Program-made: the position numbers and the translations under genes
Virus record (IMG/VR): IMGVR_UViG_3300042338_001090
Span: 1-38,029 of that record
Direction: 5' to 3' (one strand)
From: a virus
Length of the DNA stretch: 38,029 nucleotides
The notes under the pieces: model-generated
What the model was told of the DNA's origin: nothing
What the model saw: only the letters and a program-made list of their open reading frames with translations
The model's database searches: none
Part shown: one piece after another, positions 6,068 through 13,893 of the stretch
How positions within the stretch are numbered: the first letter of the stretch is position 1
Layout: each line of letters begins with the position of its first letter

Positions 6068-9037
6068 ATGTACCCATATCCAAAAGGTTCATGTATGCAA
6101 TACCCTATTCCCCCTTGCTTTGATAATCCGGAAGAAGCTCCTGAGCGGCTGACCGAAATGTTCGTCGGCGTTGCGCAAGACCGTCGCATTCAACTGGGCC
6201 AGCGACCTGCCGAACGGGCGGTGTTCCGCAAGCTGCATGGTGTAGCCAGTGCCGAATGGGTGCTACAACCAAACATTCCCGAGGCTCTGAAGGTCGGCAT
6301 CTTCACGCATGAGCGCTTGCAAGCATGGGTGCGTTTTTCGAGTGACACAACGCCCACATCGCCGGACTTGAAGTCCACGCTTGGGGTTGGCATCAAACTT
6401 TTTGGCGTCCCGGGTGTCAAAGCACTGGGTGATGATGGCGATACGGCCGACTTCATCATGCAGAACTTTCCGGTCTTCTTTGTGGACAACGCCCAAGAGA
6501 TGACCGAGTTTACCTATGCCGGTGTGGTGCAAAAAGACTACCCCAGCTACCTGAAAAAGCACCCCAAAACCGCTGCGATTCTGGATCGCATGGCCAAGGT
6601 CGAAGGCAGTGTGCTCACCACAACCTATTGGGCCATCCTGCCTTTCATGGCAGGCGAGAAGCAATACGTCAAATACCGTCTCGATCCAGTTACACCACCC
6701 GAGAACGTGCCCAATGATCAGGCCGACTACCTGGCGGTGGATATGTGCAATCGCTTGTCCCATGACGGCTATCAGTTCAAGTTCATGGTTCAGTTGCGAA
6801 CCAATCCCGAAACCATGCCGTTGGATCAGGCCACAGTGGAATGGCCCGAGACAGAAAGTCCGTTTGTGCATGTGGCCACACTCACACTGCCCAGGCAAGA
6901 CATCACTTTGCGTGGCCAGTCGGAATACGGACAAGGCTTGAGCTTCAACATCTGGCGTGTGCCGCCAGAGCAAGCGCCAGTGGGCTCGATTGCCGTGGCT
7001 CGCAAAATGGTCTACCGCGAAGGCGCACGCTTGAGGCACGAAGCCAATGGCCAGCCCTTGCAAGACCCCACAGAACCGAGGCCAGCTGCATCGGCATGTC
7101 CTTTCCATCAAGTACAGGAGGCCACGGCCGAACCCGCCATTCAAATGTATGGACCCGTCGACACCTGCATTGTGAAAGCGGCCATCTACCCGTCTATTGG
7201 GGTGGCGCGTGTAGGCAACAGTCCTGATGAATGGTTTCTGGGGCCAGAGGTGCCAGACCCGGCCCCCTTTCCGCCAGGCTCTTACCGGGACGCACATCAT
7301 CGCCTCAAACGGCAGGCCGCCAGGTTCCGCATTTACGGACTCAATGCCAAGGGCGAGATCGTGCGAGAGCTGACTGCAGACAACGCTGACATCGAGTGGG
7401 ATGTTCAACTGGCCAACCAAAAGTCAGCTTGGTACGGGTTTCAGCTGGCGTTGGACATTCCGGAGGCGGCTTCTGCACCACCGACCACTTTGCGCAATCC
7501 GGGTGTCCCAGACAGAAACATGCTGAGCATCACCCCCAACCCACACAAGGTGAAAGGCAAGAACGCCAAAGCCAAGCGCTTTGACGATGGCCAGTTCATG
7601 GGTAAGCCGGTGTACCTGGGTGAAATTCACACAGACGAAAACGGGCGTCTGATTGTTTTGGGCGGCCACGGCCATTCGTCTTCTTACAACAACAGCAAAG
7701 CCATCACGTTTGGCAACAACGAAGGCTGGCATGACGATGTGTCCGACGGCCCGGTGACAGCAAGCGTGAAATACCAAGGCTTGCAACTGATGGTTGATCC
7801 TGCTTGGGTGGTGGTGGCGCCACCCAACTACGGTCCTGAGTTGAAAACTGTGCGCACGATGTGGGACTTGATGCGTGATGTAGCCATCACCAACGGGATG
7901 CTGCCCATGCCCACACGTCCAAGCTTTACTTTGGACATTTACCCGCTGTTCCAGCGGCTTCATGGTTTGCAGTGGGTCAACAGTGGCTTTGCTGCCGGCT
8001 TTGGCTGGAGGGGTGCAAATGATTTGACCAGCCCGGAAGTGGTAGCCAGACTGTCCAGCGCGTCCCCAGCCTTCAGGGAGCTACGCAAAACCATTGCAAA
8101 TCAGTTCCGCAACGACAACGTGGACTCGTGGTCTCCCAAGCCTTGGCCATGGCTGTATGGCGACGCCATGTCGGTACCCGCGGCCCATACTCCCCTGCAG
8201 AACACGTCATTGACTGCAACGCAGCTCGCTTTCCTGCAGCAATGGGCGAATGGTGATTTCATTGAAGACTACGATCCTGAGCAAGTGACGCCCAAGTCCA
8301 TTGAAGACGTGCCACTTGCAGCGCAAGGCGACACACTGACACGCGCAGCTCTGGACTTCTGTTTGGCCGATGCGTTTCACCCGGGGTGCGAGATGACATG
8401 GCCTGTACGCATCAAAACCATGTACATGGGACCGTTCAGGTTTGCGCATGCACCCAAGGGCTGGGTTGCCCCGTCTATTGGCGAGGTTTTGAGCAGTGAC
8501 TGGATCACGATTCCCAACGGACCTTTCAGCGGTCAGCAGGCGGGCGGCATCACCCGATGGATGGCCGTGCCGTGGCAAACAGACACCGCCAGCTGCCGCT
8601 CGGGCTACGACAAAGCGTATGACCCTTATGTGCCCAGCTTCTGGCCCGCACGTGTGCCCAACCAGGTTCTGACCAAGCAAAACTACGACATCGTGATGGA
8701 CACCAGCAAGTCGCTCGGAGAGCGCATGATGGCATTCGCCAATCGCGCGGCTTGGACCGCTCCGCTGGGTGACAGTTCGTACACGGATCAGATCAACAAC
8801 ATGATTCATCACTTTGACCACATGGGTGTGGTTGAAGTGCGCGAAGGCCCAGCAGACCGAGCAAATTTCCCTGCTGTGATTCAGGTAGAGGACGAACACC
8901 GTCCTATCTTGAGTGATGGACATGCACCGCGCAAACATCATGACGATGCAAAGCTGGGCGCAGCTGGTGAAACTCGCCCTGACTCTGTTGATCTGATGAC
9001 GATTGAGAAAGTGCGTCGCTTCCCTCGTGGTTTGTAA
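6068..9037 (+). CDS. Catalase-like domain fused to a LodA/GoxA-type CTQ amino-acid oxidase
   Basis: Two enzymes are joined. Residues ~20-340 resemble heme catalase-related proteins: a candidate distal His in FRKLHGVASAEW (H57), VRFSSD, GVGIKLFG, DFIMQNFPVFFV and YVKYRLDP. Residues ~362-989 are a LodA-family quinoprotein, opening with IYPSIGVARVGNS. C774 (HPGCEMTW) and W836 (MAVPWQTD) are 62 residues apart and are my candidates for the cysteine tryptophylquinone pair. LodA enzymes oxidise the amine of an amino acid (lysine epsilon or glycine), releasing ammonia and H2O2; the substrate cannot be read here. The catalase part could destroy the peroxide at source. The first ATG (6068) lacks a ribosome binding site; ATG 6095 with AAAAGG upstream is a better start (980 aa). 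The stop abuts the lodB-like start. Confidence 0.85.
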   Translation: MYPYPKGSCMQYPIPPCFDNPEEAPERLTEMFVGVAQDRRIQLGQRPAERAVFRKLHGVASAEWVLQPNIPEALKVGIFTHERLQAWVRFSSDTTPTSPDLKSTLGVGIKLFGVPGVKALGDDGDTADFIMQNFPVFFVDNAQEMTEFTYAGVVQKDYPSYLKKHPKTAAILDRMAKVEGSVLTTTYWAILPFMAGEKQYVKYRLDPVTPPENVPNDQADYLAVDMCNRLSHDGYQFKFMVQLRTNPETMPLDQATVEWPETESPFVHVATLTLPRQDITLRGQSEYGQGLSFNIWRVPPEQAPVGSIAVARKMVYREGARLRHEANGQPLQDPTEPRPAASACPFHQVQEATAEPAIQMYGPVDTCIVKAAIYPSIGVARVGNSPDEWFLGPEVPDPAPFPPGSYRDAHHRLKRQAARFRIYGLNAKGEIVRELTADNADIEWDVQLANQKSAWYGFQLALDIPEAASAPPTTLRNPGVPDRNMLSITPNPHKVKGKNAKAKRFDDGQFMGKPVYLGEIHTDENGRLIVLGGHGHSSSYNNSKAITFGNNEGWHDDVSDGPVTASVKYQGLQLMVDPAWVVVAPPNYGPELKTVRTMWDLMRDVAITNGMLPMPTRPSFTLDIYPLFQRLHGLQWVNSGFAAGFGWRGANDLTSPEVVARLSSASPAFRELRKTIANQFRNDNVDSWSPKPWPWLYGDAMSVPAAHTPLQNTSLTATQLAFLQQWANGDFIEDYDPEQVTPKSIEDVPLAAQGDTLTRAALDFCLADAFHPGCEMTWPVRIKTMYMGPFRFAHAPKGWVAPSIGEVLSSDWITIPNGPFSGQQAGGITRWMAVPWQTDTASCRSGYDKAYDPYVPSFWPARVPNQVLTKQNYDIVMDTSKSLGERMMAFANRAAWTAPLGDSSYTDQINNMIHHFDHMGVVEVREGPADRANFPAVIQVEDEHRPILSDGHAPRKHHDDAKLGAAGETRPDSVDLMTIEKVRRFPRGL

Positions 9038-10159
9038 GTGCCTGTGCGGGACCAGCTCTTTGTCGATGTTTTGGTGGTGGGGGCTGGCCCCGCAGGCAGT
9101 ACGGTGGCGCTTAATCTGGCAACTTTTCACAAGGTTTTGATCGTCACGCAGCAGAGTGTCACGTCACAAGCAGTTGGGGAGTCATTGCCGGCTGCTGCAT
9201 CACGTTTACTTAAAGACATGGGGCTGTGGTCTTCGTTTCTTGAACAAGACCATCAACCCCATCGCTTGAGCAAGTCACTATGGGGCAGTGCTGAACCTTA
9301 CTTCAATGACTCGGTTCGCAACCTGGACGGCGATGGCTGGCATCTGGACCGCGCTCGATTTGATGAGTGGCTGCTGCAGCAAGCTCATCGACGAGGCGCT
9401 GGAATTCTGAGGTGTTCGGGATTGAGTTTTGGAAATCTGGACCCCACCGATCAATCATGGCTTGTGGAAACCGAAGTCGATGGACAGCGCATTCACATCA
9501 AAGCCAATTGGTTGGTTGATGCCACTGGCCGAAAATCATTCTTCGCCAAACAAATGGGGTTGATACCGCAAGCCAAAGACAAGCTTGCCTGTGGCTGGAT
9601 GATTGGCCGTCACCTCTCCAACGCAGAGCAGGAAAGTGAAATCCATGCCGAAAGAGATGGCTGGTGGTATACGTCGGTTCTTCCCAATCAACAAAGGTTG
9701 CTGGCCTTCTATACCGATGCAGATCAGCCTTCTGCCAAAGATGCACACAAGCCCAACGCGTTGCTAAGGCGTGCACAGCAGCTGCCAGACCTGGCGCAAA
9801 CAATATTGACAACAGACTTTTCTGACATAGCCGCCAAACACGGCTTTTGCTCAGCCAACAGCGCCACGCTGCCTCAATACGCCGGACACCGCTGGCTGGC
9901 CACCGGAGACGCGGCCATGTGTTTTGATCCGCTCTCATCCCAAGGCATATTCAATGCGCTGTACACAGGTCTGGCTGCATCAACATCGATTCATGATGCG
10001 CTCAGCACGGATCATTTTCAGCCTTGTATCGATGAATACAGCAACGCACTGGCAAACATTTGGCAGACGTATTTGAACAACCGGGCCAGCTGGTATCAAG
10101 ACCAAGCACGCTGGCCAAAATCTGAGTTTTGGCTTCGGAGAACTTCAGCAATTACCTAG
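9038..10159 (+). CDS. LodB-like FAD-dependent maturase for the CTQ oxidase
   Basis: The 373-aa flavoprotein has an N-terminal dinucleotide-binding motif VVGAGPAGSTVALNLA, a GESLPAAASRLL segment typical of halogenase/LodB-type flavoproteins, VDATGRKS in the middle, and the second FAD motif ATGDAAMCFDPLSSQGI. LodB proteins are needed to make the cysteine tryptophylquinone in LodA. The GTG start at 9038 follows the LodA stop with no gap, so translation is coupled. The length is that of a full LodB, including the usual Trp/Arg-rich end. Its stop (10157-10159) overlaps by eight bases the end of the prophage spanin gene on the other strand. Confidence 0.85.
   Translation: MPVRDQLFVDVLVVGAGPAGSTVALNLATFHKVLIVTQQSVTSQAVGESLPAAASRLLKDMGLWSSFLEQDHQPHRLSKSLWGSAEPYFNDSVRNLDGDGWHLDRARFDEWLLQQAHRRGAGILRCSGLSFGNLDPTDQSWLVETEVDGQRIHIKANWLVDATGRKSFFAKQMGLIPQAKDKLACGWMIGRHLSNAEQESEIHAERDGWWYTSVLPNQQRLLAFYTDADQPSAKDAHKPNALLRRAQQLPDLAQTILTTDFSDIAAKHGFCSANSATLPQYAGHRWLATGDAAMCFDPLSSQGIFNALYTGLAASTSIHDALSTDHFQPCIDEYSNALANIWQTYLNNRASWYQDQARWPKSEFWLRRTSAIT
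10114..10133. repeat. Inverted repeat in the 3' end of the lodB-like gene
   Basis: GCCAAAA and TTTTGGC form a perfect 7-bp stem around a six-base loop, close to where the two convergent transcription units meet. Neither strand continues into a T-run, so it is a weak candidate for a terminator and may only reflect the coding sequence. Confidence 0.25.
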
Positions 10160-10661
10160 CTACAGTCAAGAGCAACTTTGAATGTTCGACGTACCACTTC
10201 TGAATTTCAACCAACATCAACGTAGTCTGTGCTGAATCCTCATAGAGCTTGTCACAGGTCAGCCGTCTCTCATCTGCGGAGGCAGAAGGTAAAGGGTCGG
10301 TGGCGGCTTCAGCAACGTTGGTGGAAGTTGCGGAAACGGTGGGCAAATGCTCGGCACCATCTGGGGGGTTGCTGCACACCCCGACAGGACGACCAGACTG
10401 CCAATTGGCAGCCAAGCGCGCAGATTTTCGCTTGAACTCATTTGAGATTTCATGGTTGATTTGCTCCTGTGAGCGTTTAATGTCTGCCGACTTTTGTTCA
10501 GACCGTGCTTGAACAAGCGCTACCTGATGCCGTTCGGCATCCCACGCCCGTTGAGTACGCCCCTCCCCCACCCACACACCATTGAGCCAGACGCCAAGCA
10601 TCACAATGGGGACGATGACCAGGGTCCAGTTGGAAATCAATAGACGAGTGAGCCAGTTCAT
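10152..10661 (-). CDS. Rz-like inner-membrane spanin (i-spanin)
   Basis: The 169-aa protein has one N-terminal membrane anchor (about residues 9-29, NWTLVIVPIVMLGVWLNGVW), then a long charged helical periplasmic part rich in Gln, Glu and Lys. This is the build of lambda Rz, which links inner and outer membranes in the last step of lysis. It is the last gene of the late operon. Its ATG overlaps the endolysin stop (ATGA), and a shifted frame inside it encodes the Rz1-type lipoprotein partner. Confidence 0.8.
   Translation of the reverse strand: MNWLTRLLISNWTLVIVPIVMLGVWLNGVWVGEGRTQRAWDAERHQVALVQARSEQKSADIKRSQEQINHEISNEFKRKSARLAANWQSGRPVGVCSNPPDGAEHLPTVSATSTNVAEAATDPLPSASADERRLTCDKLYEDSAQTTLMLVEIQKWYVEHSKLLLTVAR
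10259..10441 (-). CDS. Rz1-like outer-membrane spanin lipoprotein nested inside the Rz gene
   Basis: In another frame of the Rz gene an ORF encodes a short positive N-terminus, a hydrophobic stretch WLPIGSLVVLSGC with a lipobox (LSGC), and a proline-rich mature part (PPFPQLPPTLLKPPPT). This is the hallmark of Rz1 o-spanins, which are small lipoproteins coded inside or overlapping Rz. The frame is open from 10516, but the start is probably an internal ATG at 10441 (MSSSEN) or 10453 (MKSQMS); from the 10516 start the signal peptide would be too long. The product is about 60 aa before processing. Confidence 0.75.
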   Translation of the reverse strand: MSSSENLRAWLPIGSLVVLSGCAATPQMVPSICPPFPQLPPTLLKPPPTLYLLPPQMRDG

Positions 10662-11122
10662 TTCGATTCCTGATCCAAAGCCTGGAGCTTGTGTTGGAAA
10701 ATTAATCCGAGCAGCTTTTCGGTATAGGAAGGATCGGTCGCATACCCTGCCTTGAGCAGCGCACGAGCAAAATCCTCAGTGGTCTGACACATGAAACAGC
10801 GCTGATAGCGTGGATTGCCTTTGAGAAAAGCGGCATGATCATCAATGCTGGCCTGCCAACTGCTGTACTTTCGCCATTTGGCTGGAATAACAAGCCATTG
10901 CCCTCTGATGAACTCGCGTGTGTTTAAGGTCAGCGTTTCACCCTGCCACAGGCTATCGGCCTTGATACCAAAGAGGTTGTTCCCAGCTTTTGCAAGGCCT
11001 GATTCACCCCAGGCGGACTCAAGTGCCGCCTGAGCGATCGTGATGCTGGCAGGAACCCCTGACTTTCGCTGGGACTCCATCGCTGGCTTTGACAGCCGCA
11101 TGATGAACTCTGAAGGTCTCAC
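10658..11122 (-). CDS. Phage endolysin, FlgJ-type glucosaminidase
   Basis: The 154-aa protein matches the mannosyl-glycoprotein endo-beta-N-acetylglucosaminidase-like family (as in FlgJ). Signs are IAQAALESAWGESGLA with the catalytic Glu in 'ESAWGES', NNLFGIKA, then the RKYSSWQASIDDHAAFL and RYQ.C.....DFARALLKAGYATDPSY segments. It would cut peptidoglycan glycan strands. There is no signal peptide, so export relies on the holin. Its ATG overlaps the holin stop (ATGA) and its stop overlaps the Rz start. Confidence 0.88.
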   Translation of the reverse strand: MRPSEFIMRLSKPAMESQRKSGVPASITIAQAALESAWGESGLAKAGNNLFGIKADSLWQGETLTLNTREFIRGQWLVIPAKWRKYSSWQASIDDHAAFLKGNPRYQRCFMCQTTEDFARALLKAGYATDPSYTEKLLGLIFQHKLQALDQESK

Positions 11123-11502
11123 AGCAGCTCCTTCACATCCTTGGCCACCTGGTCGATGGAATCGTCACGGCGCTTATCGATGAAAGCAAACGTCCATCGC
11201 ACCATCGCCCACCCAGGCAGTCCACACGCAAAGATCAACCCACCCAAGGCGCAAAGCCCCATGGTTGAAAAAGCCCAGTGATGCAGTCCAAAGTGTTCGA
11301 CGGTGATGGCACCACCGCCGATGCTCGACACCACGGTGCTGATCAGCCCAACAGCCCACTCGCGTTTGTTGCGAGGCGGCGTCATCAACATGACCACCAC
11401 AGCTGCCAAGGTGGCGCCACTGGCTGCAGCAGCTGCGGAACCTCCCAATGCTTTATAGGCGACCGCCGCTCCGGCGACCCCACTGCTTGTCGGTTCTGGC
11501 AT
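11119..11502 (-). CDS. Probable phage holin
   Basis: The 127-aa protein has three hydrophobic segments: a Gly/Ala-rich one near the N-terminus (AAAAASGATLAAVVVMLM), GLISTVVSSIGGGAITV and FSTMGLCALGGLIFACGLPGWAMV. It ends in a charged tail (KRRDDSIDQVAKDVKELL). This is the plan of class I holins, and its place just before the endolysin supports that. I chose ATG 11502, with GGAG five bases upstream, over the longer open frame that reaches 11562, because the upstream part is the terminator-like hairpin. Confidence 0.75.
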   Translation of the reverse strand: MPEPTSSGVAGAAVAYKALGGSAAAAASGATLAAVVVMLMTPPRNKREWAVGLISTVVSSIGGGAITVEHFGLHHWAFSTMGLCALGGLIFACGLPGWAMVRWTFAFIDKRRDDSIDQVAKDVKELL

Positions 11503-11510
11503 TCGTAACT

Positions 11511-11545
11511 CCAAAAGAAAAGCCGCCAGGGAAAACCATGGCGGC
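11511..11545 (-). terminator. Terminator-like hairpin between the radical SAM and holin genes
   Basis: On the minus strand GCCGCCA (complement of 11539-11545) pairs perfectly with TGGCGGC (11522-11528) around a ten-base loop. TTTTCTTTT follows at once and runs into the holin GGAG. This has the form of a factor-independent terminator, yet it lies inside the late operon with no room for a promoter behind it. Confidence 0.65.
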
Positions 11546-11591
11546 CGATAAAAAATGAACAAAGAATGAAATGAAAGGCTTCGTAGCAGAT

Positions 11592-13013
11592 CTATGCGGC
11601 AACGACCGCAATCGGAAACGCTTTTCGGAGCTGCAGGACAGGAACCACGGTCTGCATGTCTCCACCAGACTCCACAAACGCAAGACAGATGACGTCAATC
11701 ACGTTCTGTCGTGACGAACGAATAGCATCAGCCTCAATCCGGGTCAGGATCAGCCCTTGCGTCTGGTAGTACAGCGCTGCGGCCATGACCGCCAGGTTGT
11801 GCGAAAACGAGTTGTCGCAGGCAGCGCGCCAGTAACCGTCTTCCAGAAACAAACAGGCCCCTTTGCAAAGTTGCACCACGGGACAACGCGGGCATTCGAT
11901 TCGGGTGCTGAAGTGGTACGCCGTATTCAGCGCTATGTCGTCAAATTGTTCAACGTGGCCGATCCTGTGACGGGTCGAGGCGCTCATGTTCTGGCAGGTC
12001 GTCACATTGCCTTTCATGTCTACGGCAATCGAGTCATCACGGTCCATGCCGCACTTTTGGCCCAAAGAGTTCAGCGGCCTGGACTGTGCCTGCGCTCGCA
12101 TGAATTCGTCGACTTTGTCTCGCATCGTACCCACCGACATGCCAGCACCTGTCACCAGTTCCCAGAACATCTGGTGGCGGTATCGATCAAGATCAGCACC
12201 TTCCAGCGTCAGCGAGAGACCTCCTTGGTCATAGGGCAGCATCACTTCCTCGGTGGCCAGCACAATGGCCTGCACTGGCAGATCGAGCTTTTCAGCGAAA
12301 TACTGCCGAACCGCCTTGAGGGATTGGTTGTGCCGGTGCAAAACCGTGTTGAAGCTCATCCGATCAAGCGGCATGCGCCTGGATACCCAGCGCTTGATCT
12401 GGACAAGCTTTTCAGGATCAGCCAATGGATCCGGGCCACGGTATGACTGGGCAGGTCCGTCATGGGACAAGCCAATCCCGATATCCAGCGCTTCCACCCA
12501 AGCCAGTTTTTCGTCATCGAATAGCGATCCGTTCGTCACGATCGACAACTGAGCATTGGGATAGCGACGTTTGACCTCCTCACCCAGGGGCTTGAGCAAT
12601 TTCCAGTAAACAAAGGGTTCTCCACCCCAAAACTCGATCTTGACGCCAGCACCTCGGCCATCCTCTCCTCCAGCAAACCACCCCTCGAGTTGCTGCATGA
12701 AAGGCTGGACATCGTCCGGGTGCCCGTCAAGGTCATGAGGCTGGTGTGCCTGTGAGCAGTATTGGCAGGCGTAATTGCATTTGAGCCCCAGCTGCAGCTT
12801 GAGGTGGCGAATGGCCCTTGATTTTCCGGCCGGATTGGAGGGGTGATGCAAATGCCAAAAAGGCTGCCACTGCATGCCCTCCTGGCGAGCAAATGCCTGT
12901 GGCAATGGCAAAGGCTCCCCACTGTCTTTCCAGACCAGACTGGAGTCTTCTGGGTTGTAGACGGCCTGTCGCTCAAACTCGTTTTTGCCATTGAGGGTGA
13001 GTGTGAATTTCAT
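11592..13013 (-). CDS. Radical SAM/SPASM enzyme in the phage fibre cassette
   Basis: The 473-aa protein has the radical SAM cluster motif CX3CX2C (C79, C83, C86 in KCNYACQYC), the GGEPF motif of the anSME/SPASM class, and a C-terminal SPASM domain. The SPASM Cys series is KCGMDRDD, then TTC, then CPRCPVVQLCKGAC and AAC, able to hold extra 4Fe-4S clusters. Relatives install thioether bonds, other cross-links or oxidations in peptides and proteins. ATG 13013 is chosen because it overlaps the stop of the 69-aa gene (ATGA) with GAGG upstream; the frame is open further, to 13055. It is the last gene before the holin and follows three oxygenase-like genes. Its substrate is unknown; the Cys/Asn-rich end of the fibre is my candidate. 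Confidence 0.88.
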   Translation of the reverse strand: MKFTLTLNGKNEFERQAVYNPEDSSLVWKDSGEPLPLPQAFARQEGMQWQPFWHLHHPSNPAGKSRAIRHLKLQLGLKCNYACQYCSQAHQPHDLDGHPDDVQPFMQQLEGWFAGGEDGRGAGVKIEFWGGEPFVYWKLLKPLGEEVKRRYPNAQLSIVTNGSLFDDEKLAWVEALDIGIGLSHDGPAQSYRGPDPLADPEKLVQIKRWVSRRMPLDRMSFNTVLHRHNQSLKAVRQYFAEKLDLPVQAIVLATEEVMLPYDQGGLSLTLEGADLDRYRHQMFWELVTGAGMSVGTMRDKVDEFMRAQAQSRPLNSLGQKCGMDRDDSIAVDMKGNVTTCQNMSASTRHRIGHVEQFDDIALNTAYHFSTRIECPRCPVVQLCKGACLFLEDGYWRAACDNSFSHNLAVMAAALYYQTQGLILTRIEADAIRSSRQNVIDVICLAFVESGGDMQTVVPVLQLRKAFPIAVVAA

Positions 13014-13219
13014 GACAATGATTCCTCGAATGCGATGGGGTATGCCTCTCGGCAAACCTGTGCCGGATCAGCACCCGGCATCGTTTGAATGTTGAAGACA
13101 TGACGGCCAGAAGCTTTGCCGTCGGGATTGGTGACCAACACAGTCATGCGCAGGTTGCTGTCGTCCACACGGACCACATCCACCTCGAAACCTGGACGGG
13201 TATGTGAATTCAAAGACAC
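13010..13219 (-). CDS. Small protein of the fibre-modification cassette (69 aa)
   Basis: I do not recognise this family. The product is acidic, with strand-like stretches (EVDVVRVDDSNLRMTVLVT, HVFNIQTMPG) and a single Cys (AQVCREAY). It starts at GTG 13219 under a perfect AGGAGG six bases upstream, inside the end of the preceding oxygenase gene. Its stop overlaps the radical SAM start (ATGA). Such tight coupling suggests similar amounts of both proteins. It may be a substrate-binding adaptor or chaperone for the radical SAM enzyme; with one Cys it is an unlikely thioether substrate. This is inference. Confidence 0.7.
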   Translation of the reverse strand: MSLNSHTRPGFEVDVVRVDDSNLRMTVLVTNPDGKASGRHVFNIQTMPGADPAQVCREAYPIAFEESLS

Positions 13220-13893
13220 GACGCCCCTCCTCTGAGCTCGGTGTACAGATCGCTGTAGTTGTGAGAGGCGACCCGAAGGGTCACCACCAGAAGGGTTCGC
13301 TCACCCTGGGCATTGAAGGGGTTGGTTTCATGCCAGATGCGCGATGGATGCAGTACCACCAGACCGGGAAAGGTTTCGATGTAGCGAACCTTCTCCCAAA
13401 ATGGAAACCCCGCCATCGGACGGGGGTCCTGCAAGATAAGTTCACCGTCACCGACGGTCCAGCTGCGTTGGTCCGGTGGACTTCGGCCTTGCCCGCAGTC
13501 CAGGTACAGACACAGGACATGGTCACAGGTGTGGTGGTAGTGCGGCTGAGCCCGCATACCTGGCTGGTAATGCACGGGGATGCAACGAGCTTCGATTTTT
13601 AGATCCTGTGCATTGCGCACCCCGTGTGCTTCGAGCAGGTAGTTGCGGTAAGTACTCTCCACCCAGAGCTTCCATGGATGCCAAACTGCCGGTGCATGAG
13701 CCTCATGATGGGCATGAAACAGATTGAGCTGGACCCTCAGCCGGACATCCACATCAGGCAAGCCGTGCACGGGTGGATGGGTCTGATGATCATGAAATCT
13801 TTCGACCGTGTAGCGCCGAAGTTCATCCATTTCAGATGGAGTCCAAGGCGCCGTGTCCTTGAGCACTGGCGTTGGCCAGAGGTATTCAATCAT
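13210..13893 (-). CDS. 2OG-Fe(II) oxygenase-like protein, third of the cassette
   Basis: The 227-aa protein resembles the phage-associated 2-oxoglutarate/Fe(II) oxygenase group. The His-rich strand AQPHYHHTCDHVLCLYLD (residues ~116-132) would hold the first metal ligands, DPRP (156-159) follows, then VVLHPSRIWHETNPF with H188, and R199 in ERTLLVV as candidate 2OG-binding Arg. The first ligand pair is less regular than the canonical HxD. ATG 13893 overlaps the stop of the upstream oxygenase gene (ATGA) and has AGAGGTGG upstream; the frame is open to 13941. Reactions in this fold include hydroxylation of amino-acid side chains. The substrate is unknown. Confidence 0.75.
   Translation of the reverse strand: MIEYLWPTPVLKDTAPWTPSEMDELRRYTVERFHDHQTHPPVHGLPDVDVRLRVQLNLFHAHHEAHAPAVWHPWKLWVESTYRNYLLEAHGVRNAQDLKIEARCIPVHYQPGMRAQPHYHHTCDHVLCLYLDCGQGRSPPDQRSWTVGDGELILQDPRPMAGFPFWEKVRYIETFPGLVVLHPSRIWHETNPFNAQGERTLLVVTLRVASHNYSDLYTELRGGASCL
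13226..13231 (-). promoter_or_regulatory. Shine-Dalgarno site deciding the GTG start of the 69-aa gene
   Basis: AGGAGG on the minus strand lies six bases before GTG 13219 and inside the last codons of the upstream oxygenase gene. It supports this non-ATG start over any other. Confidence 0.75.

Noticed and set aside
6263-7420. 385-codon minus-strand ORF, and a 307-codon one at 8207-9130
   Set aside because: Both lie antisense inside the LodA fusion gene and have His/Cys/Trp-rich shadow composition.
9038-13013. Radical SAM enzyme as maturase of the LodA oxidase
   Set aside because: CTQ in LodA is made with the LodB flavoprotein, which is present. Radical SAM partners belong to the different QHNDH enzymes, and the gene is transcribed with phage genes on the other strand.
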